Positions 25,675 to 34,330 of a stretch of DNA of 64,000 nt are shown here, in pieces. How positions within the stretch are numbered: the stretch's first letter is position 1; every line of letters begins with the position of its first letter. The DNA is from Ardenticatenales bacterium (lineage in GTDB: Bacteria; Chloroflexota; Anaerolineae; Promineifilales; Promineifilaceae): contig JACKBL010000001.1 in assembly GCA_020634515.1 (NCBI GenBank), positions 1,116,001 to 1,180,000 on the forward strand. The letters are read 5' to 3'. Both the position numbers and the translations under genes were made by a program. The notes beneath the pieces were generated by a model. That model was given only the letters and a program-made list of their open reading frames with translations, searched no databases and was not told the DNA's origin.

Positions 25675-25695
25675 CTCAGGAGTTTGTTTTTTCCC

Positions 25696-26805
25696 ATGCG
25701 TGTGTTGATGGTGTCCAAGGCTTGCCTGGTGGGGGCCTACCAGACTAAGCTGGAAGCAATTGCTCGTTGTGACGATGTGGAGCTTCAGGTTATTGTTCCG
25801 CCCCGTTGGGATGACCCCGCCGGTTCTGTTCTGTTGGAGCGGGGACATACCGAGGGGTACAGTTTGCTGGTTGATCCCATGCGCTTCAACGGGCATTATC
25901 ACTTCCATTATTATCCACGTTTGCCGCGGCGCATTCGCGCCTTTCGTCCGCATATTTTGCACATGGATGAGGAGCCGTACAATCTGGCGACGTGGTTGGC
26001 GGTTCGGGAAGCGCGTCGCCAGGGGGTAAAGAGTCTCTTTTTTTCCTGGCAAAATATCCACCAGAATTATCCGTTTCCGTTCAGTCGTCTGGAGAAACAG
26101 GTGCTGGAGTGGGTGGATTACGCCATTATGGGGAATGCCGCGTCAGTGGAGGTGTGGCGGGCCAAGGGGTATCGCCACCGCTGCGCCGTGATTCCGCAAT
26201 TTGGGGTGTCCCCGGCGCTGTATACGCCGCCGGCGCGGCGGGACCCGGGGCGTGGGTTTGTTATTGGTTCGGCCAGCCGTCGGCTTGTGCCGGCAAAAGG
26301 CGTGGATTTGCTGTTGCAGGCGGCGGCGACGTTGCCGGGTATCTGGCGGTTGCATATCGCGGGGGATGGCCCGGAGCGGGGACGGCTGGAGCAGATGGCG
26401 CAGTCGTTGGGGATTGCGGAGCGGGTCTTTTTTGATGGAGTGATTTCGTCGGAGCGAATGCCGGCATACTTGCGCCAGCTAGATGTGTTGGTTCTGCCAT
26501 CACGCACAACCCCGCAATGGAAAGAGCAGTTTGGCCGCGTTCTTGTGGAAGCCATGGCCTGCGAGGTAGCCGTCGTGGGGTCCGATAGCGGCGAAATCCC
26601 CAACGTTATCGGCGATGCCGGCCTGATTTTCGCGGAAGATGACGTGGAAGCACTGGCCGCGCATTTGCGGCAACTCATCCAACAACCCGCCTGGCGGGAC
26701 GAATTGGGGCGGCGGGGGCGTCGCCGGGCGCTGGCGCGGTATTCGCAGAGCCAGATCGCCGCGCAAACGGTGGCTGTTTATAGGGAAATCATGGGCGACG
26801 CCTGA
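25696..26805 (+). CDS. GT4-family glycosyltransferase
   Basis: 369 residues, GT-B fold. The C-terminal domain carries GSASRRLVPAKGVDLLLQAA, HIAGDGPERGRLEQMA and the donor-binding region EQFGRVLVEAMACEVAVVGSDSGEIPNVIGDAGLIF, where the E-x7-E motif is EQFGRVLVE. The N-terminal domain has HILHMDEEPYNLATWL. It transfers a sugar from a nucleotide-sugar in the cytoplasm, probably to a lipid or glycan acceptor. The ATG at 25696 is chosen over a TTG 12 bases upstream; AGGAG lies 13 bases before it, which is rather far. It is divergent from the GT39-type gene. Confidence 0.85.
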   Translation: MRVLMVSKACLVGAYQTKLEAIARCDDVELQVIVPPRWDDPAGSVLLERGHTEGYSLLVDPMRFNGHYHFHYYPRLPRRIRAFRPHILHMDEEPYNLATWLAVREARRQGVKSLFFSWQNIHQNYPFPFSRLEKQVLEWVDYAIMGNAASVEVWRAKGYRHRCAVIPQFGVSPALYTPPARRDPGRGFVIGSASRRLVPAKGVDLLLQAAATLPGIWRLHIAGDGPERGRLEQMAQSLGIAERVFFDGVISSERMPAYLRQLDVLVLPSRTTPQWKEQFGRVLVEAMACEVAVVGSDSGEIPNVIGDAGLIFAEDDVEALAAHLRQLIQQPAWRDELGRRGRRRALARYSQSQIAAQTVAVYREIMGDA

Positions 26806-26917
26806 TATACTTGGGCGGGTGGGTGCTGCCGCGAAGAGCAATTGCCCATGGTGGCGGAGCGGTGTTCACCGTCGAATAACCACCAACTGACAACAAGAGT
26901 ACAGGAGTAGTCGTAAT

Positions 26918-27889
26918 TTGGATACCAGACCATCGGGTTTGAAGCGGGTGCTGCGTGGCCTGGGTTACGCTTTGCTGATTATTGGCGTGCTGTTGGCGCT
27001 TTACGGGGGCACGGCGTATGTTGCCTGGCAAAGTGGGCAATCGCTGCGACGGGAGAAGATAGAGACGGAGATGGCGGCGGAATTGGCGCGGCAGTTGGAA
27101 TTGGCGCGGGAAGATGTGAATGCCGGCAGATATGACCTGGCTCTACATCGGATGGAATGGATATTGCAGCAGCAACCGGACTACCCCGGCGTGCGCGAAT
27201 TGCAAAACCAGGCCATCATCGCCCGTGACGTTGTCCTGACCCCTTCCCCGACGCCGACCCTCACGCCCACCCCCACGATCACGCCCACGCCAGAGCCGGT
27301 GTCTGAACTGGAGCGGCTGCAACAGTTGGTGCGGCAGCAAGCGTGGCAGGATGCCATCTCCGCCATTATTAATTTCCAGGCGGCCAATCCGAACTACCAG
27401 CGGTTGCAAACGGACAAACTGCTCTACGATGCTTACGTCGCCTATGGCGTGGAACTGTTGTATGGGGAGCAGGTGGAATTGGGGCTGGCCTATCTTTCGC
27501 AGGCGGAAAGATTGGGGGCGCTGGCGACGGACGTGATCGACCAGATGAGTTGGGCGGAGATGTATCTGCGGGGGATTGCCTTTTACGGAGTGGATTGGAA
27601 TGCGGCTATTGCCTATTTCTCGGATCTGTGTCTGGTGGCGCCTTTTTACCAAAATGCGTGTGAAAAACTGAATACGGCACGTATTGCTTACGCGGACCAA
27701 TACGCCGTTGCCCTCGACTGGTGTCCCGCCGAACGATATTATCGTGACGCGCTGAACCAGACCTACAGCCGCGACCTGGCACAGAAGGTGGATGAGGCGC
27801 GCCAGGGATGCCAGGAGGCCACGCCGACGCCCACTCCCACGCTGGAGCCAACGGAAACGCCCGCGATTGAGGCTACCCCCACGCCTTGA
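26918..27889 (+). CDS. Membrane-anchored TPR-like protein with Thr-Pro linkers
   Basis: 323 residues. One N-terminal membrane segment at about 15-37 (LGYALLIIGVLLALYGGTAYVAW) is followed by a helical repeat-type region (ELAREDVNAGRYDLALHRMEWIL), a Thr-Pro linker at about 107-126 and more TPR-like helices, then a second Thr-Pro tail. The bulk should face outside. The start is a TTG with CAGGAG about 10 bases upstream. I know no function; similar proteins are frequent in Chloroflexota. It follows the GT4 gene by 112 bases and precedes the HTH-Kelch gene. Confidence 0.7.
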   Translation: MDTRPSGLKRVLRGLGYALLIIGVLLALYGGTAYVAWQSGQSLRREKIETEMAAELARQLELAREDVNAGRYDLALHRMEWILQQQPDYPGVRELQNQAIIARDVVLTPSPTPTLTPTPTITPTPEPVSELERLQQLVRQQAWQDAISAIINFQAANPNYQRLQTDKLLYDAYVAYGVELLYGEQVELGLAYLSQAERLGALATDVIDQMSWAEMYLRGIAFYGVDWNAAIAYFSDLCLVAPFYQNACEKLNTARIAYADQYAVALDWCPAERYYRDALNQTYSRDLAQKVDEARQGCQEATPTPTPTLEPTETPAIEATPTP

Positions 27890-27910
27890 TGGCGGGTAGG
27901 CGTTCGATTG

Positions 27911-27971
27911 CCTGAGCCTGTCGAAGGCAACAGGGGCTTCCACTAGCTCAGCCGAGGAGAAGGTTAGCAGT
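27911..27971. repeat. Dispersed repeat with CCTGTCGAAGG core, copy 1
   Basis: GCCTGTCGAAGGCA, then GGGC, CTCAGC and GGTTAGCAGT occur here and, in the same order and spacing, at 49065-49126. A shorter relative with GAGCTTGTCGAAG is near 42930. The sequence is REP-like and lies between genes in all cases. Confidence 0.55.
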
Positions 27972-28051
27972 CGAGGCGTATGCCGGCATAAGAACGCTGT
28001 TGCCATTTTCCCCATGTGCCTGCGCGCGCGTCACACGTTGCCCCTTGTGAT

Positions 28052-28059
28052 GATATAAT
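28052..28059 (+). promoter_or_regulatory. Extended -10 promoter giving a probably leaderless transcript
   Basis: TGATATAAT combines the TGn extension with a perfect TATAAT at 28054-28059. The ATG of the HTH-Kelch gene follows only 7 bases later, where transcription should start, so the mRNA may have no leader. No Shine-Dalgarno is needed in that case, and only a weak GGGG is present. Confidence 0.6.
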
Positions 28060-28066
28060 CTTGGGG

Positions 28067-29464
28067 ATGGCTGAACAGGGCGAACCATTAAGCGAACGAG
28101 AACTTGACGTGCTGCACGCGGTGGCGCGGGGTGCTTCCACGCGCGAGATCGGGCAAGATTTATCGATCAGCCCGAACACGGTGAAAGTGCATCTACGCCG
28201 CATCTACGCCAAATTAGGTGTCTCGTCGCGGACGGAAGCGATGCGCGCGGCGCTGGCGCAGGGGCTGGTCACGCTGCCCGATATGCCCCTGTCGTCACCC
28301 GCGCCCACGACGGACGAGAGCAAGAACGAGGACGTCGCGGAAGCGTCGTCTGAAACATTCCCCCTTATCATTCACAATGACAATCAAGCGGCGGATACGC
28401 CATCGGAGACGGCGCGTCTGCCTGTGCGTCAGGCGGCGGACCGTGCCGTGCCCTGGCGCTGGGGGCTGGCGGTGGTGGTGCTGGCGGCGGTGTTGCTGGC
28501 CGGTCGCTGGTTGCTGCGCGGCAGTGCGCCCACGCAAAGCCCGACGCCTACGCCCGCGCCCGCGCAGGAAATTGGACAATCGCGCTGGTTTGCTGTGGCG
28601 GCGATGCCGCAACCCGCGGCGCATATGGCCGTGGCCTCGCTGGGGCTAGACCTGTATCAGATTGGCGGGCAGACGGCGGTGGGGGTGGTGAATACGGCGC
28701 GTCTTTACGACACGCGCGCGGGGCAATGGCGGCTGTTGTCGGCCAAACCGACGGCGGTCGCGGATGCGGCGGCGGCGGTGCTGGGTGGAGAGGTGTACGT
28801 GGCCGGAGGAAGATTGGCGGATGGGCAACCGGCGGCGGTGGTGGAGGCGTACAGCCCGACCAACAACGCCTGGCGACCGGTGGCCAGTTTGCCGCGCCCC
28901 AGCATGGGGGGCTTGCTGCTTTCTGATGGCGGGTTGCTTTATTTTCTGGGCGGGGAGGATGATGGGGAAACGTTGGCGGATAGTTATGTTTATGATCCGG
29001 GGAGCGATCGTTGGCGTGTTTTGCCGGCATTGCGCCAGGCACGCGCATTTGCCGCCGGCGGCGTCGTCCGGGGGATTTTGTACGTGGTGGGGGGGATGGC
29101 GGAAGGAGAACCGTTGGCCTCCTGCGAGACGTTTGATCCTATCGCTGAAAGCTGGTCCGCCTGCGCGGACATGGCGCAGCCGCGCGCCGGAGCGGGAGCG
29201 GCGGTGCTGGTGAATAAGTTATATGTCTTGGGAGGCGCGTCGGGGCCGGTAACGGGGGCGCTGTATGACCCGAAAACGGCGACGTGGGAGTCGGTGGACA
29301 TCCCGCAAGCGATTACGGCGTGGCGTTACTTTGGCATGGCGGCGATTGAGTCGCGCATTTATGTGTTTGGCGGGGAGCAGGAGGGGGAGGTTTATGCCGG
29401 CATGGTTTACTTCGCTCCCCTGGAAAACAAAATCTACCTGCCTGCTGCGCCCGGCGGTGGCTAG
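28067..29464 (+). CDS. Membrane-bound LuxR-type HTH regulator with extracytoplasmic Kelch repeats
   Basis: 465 residues. A GerE/LuxR-type HTH occupies residues 6-66 (LSERELDVLHAVARGASTREIGQDLSISPNTVKVHLRRIYAKL). A variable linker leads to one membrane helix at 132-150, a Thr-Pro spacer, and then five to six Kelch blades from about 170 to 455 with repeated GG...YDTRAGQW, YSPTNNAWRPV, YDPGSDRWRVL and FDPIAESWSAC signatures. The topology puts the HTH inside and the propeller outside, so an external ligand could control a DNA-binding domain directly. The start at 28067 is chosen because TATAAT lies just before it. The HTH and Kelch calls are firm; the signalling role is inference. Confidence 0.85.
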   Translation: MAEQGEPLSERELDVLHAVARGASTREIGQDLSISPNTVKVHLRRIYAKLGVSSRTEAMRAALAQGLVTLPDMPLSSPAPTTDESKNEDVAEASSETFPLIIHNDNQAADTPSETARLPVRQAADRAVPWRWGLAVVVLAAVLLAGRWLLRGSAPTQSPTPTPAPAQEIGQSRWFAVAAMPQPAAHMAVASLGLDLYQIGGQTAVGVVNTARLYDTRAGQWRLLSAKPTAVADAAAAVLGGEVYVAGGRLADGQPAAVVEAYSPTNNAWRPVASLPRPSMGGLLLSDGGLLYFLGGEDDGETLADSYVYDPGSDRWRVLPALRQARAFAAGGVVRGILYVVGGMAEGEPLASCETFDPIAESWSACADMAQPRAGAGAAVLVNKLYVLGGASGPVTGALYDPKTATWESVDIPQAITAWRYFGMAAIESRIYVFGGEQEGEVYAGMVYFAPLENKIYLPAAPGGG

Positions 29465-29481
29465 TCCGCACACCCAGCGCC

Positions 29482-29820
29482 TCAGGCGGCTGCCTCATAA
29501 GGCTGGATGTGGTCGTCCCCCCAGGCGGAGCCGTAGTACCAGGAGATGACGCGCGCTTCCAACCAGGGATAGAGCGCCTGCAACAGGGAAATGCCGGCAG
29601 GTGACGCCAGCGCCATTAACAATTTCTCCTGAGAAGGGAAATAAAGCGCGTACGTGAGGTGAAAGCGAGACTCGCCGCCCGGTTTGCCGTCAATGCGGCA
29701 CACCTCGCTGCGCAGGAGGCCGGGGAGCTGTTCCGCCAGCGGCAAATGCTGCTGCACAAAAAACGCTTCCAGTGCCTCTTCATCATCAACACGTCGATAC
29801 ATGGTTACAAGTTTATACAT
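29482..29820 (-). CDS. EthD-family protein
   Basis: 112 residues with the ferredoxin-like fold pattern of EthD proteins: MYKLVTMYRRVDDEEALEAFFVQQHLPLAEQLPGLLRSEVCRI, then FHLTYALYFPSQEKLLMALASPAG. Relatives form dimeric alpha-beta barrels; EthD helps a cytochrome P450 system degrade ethyl tert-butyl ether, but most members have no assigned role. The ATG has only a weak Shine-Dalgarno. It is convergent with the HTH-Kelch gene (17 bases between stops). Confidence 0.75.
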   Translation of the reverse strand: MYKLVTMYRRVDDEEALEAFFVQQHLPLAEQLPGLLRSEVCRIDGKPGGESRFHLTYALYFPSQEKLLMALASPAGISLLQALYPWLEARVISWYYGSAWGDDHIQPYEAAA

Positions 29821-29881
29821 GGGCGGTATTCTAGCGACGGGCGGGCGTTTTGCCTATGTACAAATGCCGCGAGTTCCCTAT

Positions 29882-29973
29882 GGAACGGAAATCAAACAAG
29901 ACAACGAAGTTGTTTCCTTACCGTTTCTGCAAACTGACGAGGCAATTCCGTACTTTATTTCATCGTCGCTCCT
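29882..29973 (+). repeat. Two-stem ~90-bp repeat, copy B
   Basis: GGAACGG pairs with CCGTTTC (one G-U pair) around an inner ACAACGAAGTTGT palindrome; the second stem is GACGA/TCGTC around a loop with GCAATTCCGTACTTTATTTC. CCTATGG stands on both flanks and might be a target duplication. It lies upstream of the EthD gene in a 421-base spacer that also holds a hairpin (CCAGGTCGAGT...ACTCGACC...CCTGG) near 30049-30088. Confidence 0.8.
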
Positions 29974-30173
29974 ATGGGTGGGGCGCACCAACAAGAGGGA
30001 CGAAATCAGCAGGATTTAGCGAATGCTCATTTTGCCGCATTCCGTCTTTCGCCAGGTCGAGTTAGAGACTCGACCTACTCCTGGCGTGACGCGAAAAATA
30101 CAGGATTTATGGGACAATACGGGGGCAATACAGTGGCAATTCGCTTGGAAGGCGTCAGGAATTCGTATGAAAT

Positions 30174-30201
30174 TTGCCGGTAATAATGCGTTTGCTATAA
30201 T
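30174..30201 (+). promoter_or_regulatory. Promoter of the gene at 30242
   Basis: TTGCCG and TATAAT are separated by 16 bases, and TGC directly before TATAAT forms an extended -10. The start codon is about 40 bases downstream. Confidence 0.6.
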
Positions 30202-30241
30202 GGCACCGGTGATCTATGGGAAGAGGATTACATAAATAGCT

Positions 30242-31084
30242 ATGAATTTTGCTGATTCTAGCATGCCGTGGTTGCTCGGTGGCTTGGCGTCGCTGATTAT
30301 AATTTCCCTCAGCCTGACATTTAAGTCATGGCGTGAGGTGAAGCGGTCGCCCTACTTCTTTATGAGGAGGCAGGCGCAAATCCGATTGCAGCAGTACACG
30401 ACTGTCAGCGTTGTTTTTGCCCTTCTCGCCTCCGTCGTTTTCTGGTATGGGTGGAGCCCCGTTCAAGATACAACCCCCCGGTTTGCCATCATCTCCAATA
30501 CCAAGCCTGTTTTTGCCGCGGAAAGCGTGGCGGAGACGCGCGATGCGGCGCCGCGAGTGGTGCGGATCGACTCGCCAGCGGCAGCCGCGTCGTTAGTAGA
30601 CCAACCTGCCGCGGCAAATGCGCTTGTTTCACCCCCTTCGGTTGACGAGGCGCAAACGATTGATGCCCTGGCCGCTGTGCCCGCGGAATTGCCGGCACAA
30701 TTCCGCACCCCCTACGAAGCCCAAAGCGAATTGACGGAGAAAACGACGCTTGGTAGCATTGCTTTTTCCCGGCAAGTCAGCGACGCTTACGAGCCGGTGC
30801 TGCCCTCGCGCATTTTCGAAGCAGGCTACTATACCATTTACGCTACCTTCTCTTATGATGGCATGGCGGATGGCATGGAGTGGGCCTGGGTGTGGCGGCA
30901 CAACGGACAGCCGGTGAGCGGCGGCACGCAGTTGTGGAATTATGGGGCGGATGGTCCGGGTTATGTGTATCTAAACCCCGAAGAAGGATTCCAGCCGGGA
31001 CAGTACACACTGCAAGTGTGGGTGAATGAGCAGTTGATGACGGAATCGAATCTAATTGTCACGGCGGCGGCGACCTCGCGTTAA
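30242..31084 (+). CDS. Membrane protein with C-terminal beta domain, unknown function
   Basis: 280 residues. Two membrane segments, about 9-26 (MPWLLGGLASLIIISLSL) and 54-72 (TVSVVFALLASVVFWYGW), flank a basic cytoplasmic loop (KSWREVKRSPYFFMRRQAQ). A low-complexity Ala/Pro stretch then leads to a C-terminal domain of about 120 residues rich in aromatic and Gly residues (FEAGYYTIYATFSYDGM, EWAWVWRHNGQPVSGG, YVYLNPEEGFQPGQYTLQVWVN), which looks like an extracytoplasmic beta sandwich. I recognise no named family. A promoter and a terminator frame it as a single-gene unit. Confidence 0.65.
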   Translation: MNFADSSMPWLLGGLASLIIISLSLTFKSWREVKRSPYFFMRRQAQIRLQQYTTVSVVFALLASVVFWYGWSPVQDTTPRFAIISNTKPVFAAESVAETRDAAPRVVRIDSPAAAASLVDQPAAANALVSPPSVDEAQTIDALAAVPAELPAQFRTPYEAQSELTEKTTLGSIAFSRQVSDAYEPVLPSRIFEAGYYTIYATFSYDGMADGMEWAWVWRHNGQPVSGGTQLWNYGADGPGYVYLNPEEGFQPGQYTLQVWVNEQLMTESNLIVTAAATSR

Positions 31085-31127
31085 CGGTTTTTCCGTCACG
31101 TCGGCGACCCATTCCCTAACGATAATG

Positions 31128-31150
31128 ACCCAGCCTGGTGCTGGGTTTTT
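31128..31150 (+). terminator. Rho-independent terminator
   Basis: ACCCAGC pairs with GCTGGGT around CTGGT, followed by TTTTTCTTTTT. It lies about 45 bases after the stop of the gene at 30242. Confidence 0.85.
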
Positions 31151-31327
31151 CTTTTTCCCTGCAAGGCGAGCGTGTTCCTGATGCGCGGGCGTACCATCCG
31201 ACTGCCTCTCGACCGGCTCAAGGTCTGTTTGCGCCGAAGCCACGAAGGACGAAGTAGCTCAAGCCTGCGCGCATGGCTGTTTTATCCGCGTTCTTCCGTG
31301 GTTATCCGTGTCCCGCTTTGGGTCTGA

Positions 31328-33016
31328 TCAGGTGCTTTCGTCTTGTTCCGGCAGGCGAGTGGCGGCGAGTACTTCTGGTTCTCGTTTTGTGAGGGCGCTG
31401 CCGGCATATCGCGTGCCCCACCAGAATACGAGACCACCGTAGGCCAGCGCCAGGGGCAGCCCCAACCACGACACCCAGGGGCGTTCTAGAATCAAGCCGA
31501 GGACCAGCGGCAGGACGGCGGGGAGGGCGGCGACGAAGTGGACGATGGGGGCTACGAAGGCGGCCACGATGCCTGTAAGACAGCTTCCGCCGGTCACGCG
31601 CACGCCACGGCGCGAGGTGGATTCCAGGTTGACCGGCATGGGGAAATAGACGGAAAGGAGGGCGCTCACGGCCAGGGAGGAGAGTCCAATGATCAGGGCG
31701 GTGAAAAATGCCGGCACGAGTAACGCCTCCCTCGTGAAAATCAGCAGCAGCGCCATCATGCCCAGCAACACCCCGCCCATCACCAGCAGCAGCGCGGCTC
31801 CCTTCGCCAGAAAAATACGCTGCCGGGGCACGGGCGTGGTCAACAACTGCGCCAGTCCTACTCCTTCCATGCCCAGCATATTCTGCCCCATGATCCAAAA
31901 CATGAAGAGACTGTATGCCGGCAGCGCCAGACTCAACCAGCGCCCACTCTCACCAATCAGCGAGGATCCGCTGGCAAGAAAACCGCCCCCCATGATAAAA
32001 GGCAAAATCAGCGTCTGAATTAGCCCGACCCGCCGCTGTGGAATCCGCCACAGCGATTTCAACTCCTTCATCATCAGGTCGCCAACATCCGCCGGCAGCC
32101 ACACCCACCCCCGCGCCACGGGCCGCGACGCCGCCTGCTTCTCTTTTTCCGCGCGCGGTGCCAGGTTGATCAGGAATCCCTCGCCCGTGAGCCAGCGCAG
32201 TAGCAGCCGCGACCATGCCCAGGCGATCAGCAGCAGCCAAAGCGCCGCGTATCCCAACCATAGCAGCGAACGACTCCATTCGCCCAGGCTTGCCTGTTCA
32301 ATAGCCCGTGCCACCGCTCCCGGCGGCAGCCATTGCAGCACATCTAACGGGCGCCACGTCGCCAACTGATCAGGATTGATGCTTGTGCGGCGTAGGAGCT
32401 GCTCAAAGCCGTTTTGCAGAAAGTAACAGGATGTGCCCAACAGGGAGAGCAGGATGATGCTGATGTCGCGGAAGCGGCGGCTGCGCAAGATACCGCCGGC
32501 AATGGTCACCACCAGTTGGCTGGTTAAGACCATGTGCCCATAGAGTAGCGGCAGGGCCAGGGGCAAAATGAGCAACGCGGGGGAAATGCCCCAACCAATG
32601 AGGATCGCCAGGAAGAGGGGCAGCATCAGGTACGTGGGAAAGTCAAACAGTGTTCCCAACACGAAACTGACGGCCAGATCGCGCCGCGTCACGGGGTAGA
32701 CGAGCAGCCGTGTCAGGTCCATGCCTTCGTTGAGCGAAAATAGCAGGATGGGGGCCAGCAGCCAGATGCCCCAGAGGAGGACGACGACCCCGCCCAGCAG
32801 TTGTGCCGGCCAGGGAGCGGGGAGGCGCAGATAGCCGATGGTTGTGCCCACGGCCGCGCCGAGGAAGAGCGGCAGCACGAAGATGCCCAATATGATTGCG
32901 CCGACGATCCTGCCCGGCTCGCTGACGTACTGCCGCCAGGTGAGGCGGGCGCGCAGGCGGAAGAGCGCCTTCTGTTGGACGAGGTTCAACCCCAATCGGT
33001 CTGTCAGCCCAGCCAT
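31328..33016 (-). CDS. ABC transporter permease
   Basis: 562 residues with about twelve membrane segments in two halves of six, split by a basic cytoplasmic region near residues 285-330 (RAEKEKQAASRPVARGW, MMKELKSLWRIPQRR). This resembles ABC-2-type exporter permeases of the YhgE/ABC2_membrane group. The start overlaps the stop of the ATPase gene by 13 bases, so the two subunits are translationally coupled. It likely exports a lipid, peptide or drug; nothing in the sequence identifies the cargo. Confidence 0.8.
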   Translation of the reverse strand: MAGLTDRLGLNLVQQKALFRLRARLTWRQYVSEPGRIVGAIILGIFVLPLFLGAAVGTTIGYLRLPAPWPAQLLGGVVVLLWGIWLLAPILLFSLNEGMDLTRLLVYPVTRRDLAVSFVLGTLFDFPTYLMLPLFLAILIGWGISPALLILPLALPLLYGHMVLTSQLVVTIAGGILRSRRFRDISIILLSLLGTSCYFLQNGFEQLLRRTSINPDQLATWRPLDVLQWLPPGAVARAIEQASLGEWSRSLLWLGYAALWLLLIAWAWSRLLLRWLTGEGFLINLAPRAEKEKQAASRPVARGWVWLPADVGDLMMKELKSLWRIPQRRVGLIQTLILPFIMGGGFLASGSSLIGESGRWLSLALPAYSLFMFWIMGQNMLGMEGVGLAQLLTTPVPRQRIFLAKGAALLLVMGGVLLGMMALLLIFTREALLVPAFFTALIIGLSSLAVSALLSVYFPMPVNLESTSRRGVRVTGGSCLTGIVAAFVAPIVHFVAALPAVLPLVLGLILERPWVSWLGLPLALAYGGLVFWWGTRYAGSALTKREPEVLAATRLPEQDEST

Positions 33017-33792
33017 GAGAGCCGTCCTTCACCTTCCAGTTGGTTGTTGACATCCGCGGCGCCGACGGCGCGCAGGAAGATTTCTTCCAGGGTGGCGGTT
33101 TCGCCTGCCTGGGCGCGCTGGCGTAGTTCGGCAATGCTGCCGGAGGCGACGAGTTTGCCTTCGGCGATGACGCCGACGCGGGTACAAAGCCGTTCCACGA
33201 CTTCCAAAATGTGCGAGGAGAACATGATGGTGGTTCCGCCGGCGCGTAGCCGCTGCAAGGTGTCGCGGATGGCCCGCCCGCTGATGGCGTCGATGCCCTC
33301 GAAGGGTTCATCGAGGAAGAGGACGCGCGGGGCGTGAATGATGGCGGCGGCCAGGGCGGTCTTTTTTTTCATTCCCGTGGAGTAGTCTACGATCAGTTTG
33401 TCGGCGTCGTCGCCGAGGTCCATCAGTTGCAGGAGTTCTTCGGTGCGGTGGCTGGCTTCGGTGTGGGGGAGGCCGTGCATTGTGCCGGCAAAATGGATGA
33501 ACTCCCGTGCTGACAACCGTTTGTACAGGTTCAGCCCCTCTGGCAGCACGCCCAGCAGGCGTTTTGCCCGCAATGGTTCCTGCCACACATCGATGCCGTT
33601 GATCAAGGCCGTGCCCGACGTGGGGCGCAGCAGCCCGACCAGCATGTTAATGGTGGTCGATTTCCCGGCCCCGTTTGGCCCCAGGAAGCCAAAAAACTCG
33701 CCTTCCTCGACGGTCAGGTTGAGGTGATCGACGGCCACTTTGCGATCAAACTGTCGCGTGAGGTCAATGGTTTGTACGGCGGGTAGATTCAT
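33004..33792 (-). CDS. ABC transporter ATPase subunit
   Basis: 262 residues. Walker A is GPNGAGKST at residues 38-46, the signature is the variant YSTGMKKKTALAAAI near 140, and Walker B is VLFLDEPFEGID, with the H-loop in FSSHILEVVERL. This is the DRA-like ABC-2 exporter type. The start at 33792 is set by an AAAGGAA Shine-Dalgarno and the usual N-terminal strand MNLPAVQTIDLTRQF; the frame extends 30 codons upstream through MITE sequence. It powers the permease encoded next. Confidence 0.92.
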   Translation of the reverse strand: MNLPAVQTIDLTRQFDRKVAVDHLNLTVEEGEFFGFLGPNGAGKSTTINMLVGLLRPTSGTALINGIDVWQEPLRAKRLLGVLPEGLNLYKRLSAREFIHFAGTMHGLPHTEASHRTEELLQLMDLGDDADKLIVDYSTGMKKKTALAAAIIHAPRVLFLDEPFEGIDAISGRAIRDTLQRLRAGGTTIMFSSHILEVVERLCTRVGVIAEGKLVASGSIAELRQRAQAGETATLEEIFLRAVGAADVNNQLEGEGRLSWLG

Positions 33793-33832
33793 GAGGGTTC
33801 CTTTGCGTGAAGGAGGATAAAGGTAGGGAAAT

Positions 33833-33906
33833 GTGACTACTAAGCCCGATTGGACCAATTTTCTCCGCTGAAATGGGTCCAATTTCCCAAGAGCGTTAGT
33901 CGTTAC
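33833..33906. mobile_element. MITE family 1, copy 3 (74 bp) with 8-bp target duplication
   Basis: Ends GTGACTACTAA and (inverted) GTAACGACTAA; the inner arms are GATTGGACCAATTT and its inverted copy. It is directly flanked by AGGGAAAT on both sides (33825-33832 and 33907-33914). It sits about 40 bases upstream of the ATPase start and is shorter than copies 1 and 2. Confidence 0.85.
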
Positions 33907-34051
33907 AGGGAAATTATGCGTTGATTGGCAAATGCCGGCAACTTCCTATCTCGCGCGGGATTGTTCGGAAAAGCGAACGACGTGCTTCCGGCTGCTGACG
34001 ACTGTTTTCGCGGATTCTTATCCTATTTCGCCTCTTTCCGCGATCCAAAAA

Positions 34052-34087
34052 AAAAAGCGGTGGACTGTTGCCAGTCCACCGCTTTTT
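34052..34087 (-). terminator. Terminator of the cold shock gene
   Basis: A 16-bp perfect stem, AAAAAGCGGTGGACTG with its complement, around TTGC. It is flanked by A and T runs and therefore works on either strand. It follows the cold shock gene by about 25 bases. Confidence 0.9.
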
Positions 34088-34111
34088 CTTCCGAATCGGA
34101 AACGGTAGGGG

Positions 34112-34330
34112 CTATTGACCGCCAATTACGACAACGTCTTGCGCTGCCGGGCCTTTGCGTCCTTCACCGACGGTGAATTCAACGCGCTGCCCTTCTTCCA
34201 GGGAGCGAAAGCCGCGGCCGTTGATCGCATTGTAATGGACGAAGATGTCAGGGGCGTTATCACGGGCAATAAAGCCGTAGCCTTTGTCCGCGCTAAACCA
34301 CTTAACAACTCCAACTTCACGTTCTGCCAT
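34112..34330 (-). CDS. Cold shock protein
   Basis: 72 residues of one cold shock domain: GVVKWFSADKGYGFIARDN carries RNP1 (KGYGFI), and DIFVHYNAI carries RNP2 (DIFVHY). It binds single-stranded nucleic acid and unwinds mRNA structure. The start at 34330 follows GAGAGGT; the frame extends upstream through the leader. The leader appears to be about 100 bases long: an extended -10 (TGATAAGAT) lies on the minus strand at 34442-34450. Long leaders are usual for cold shock mRNAs. Confidence 0.93.
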   Translation of the reverse strand: MAEREVGVVKWFSADKGYGFIARDNAPDIFVHYNAINGRGFRSLEEGQRVEFTVGEGRKGPAAQDVVVIGGQ

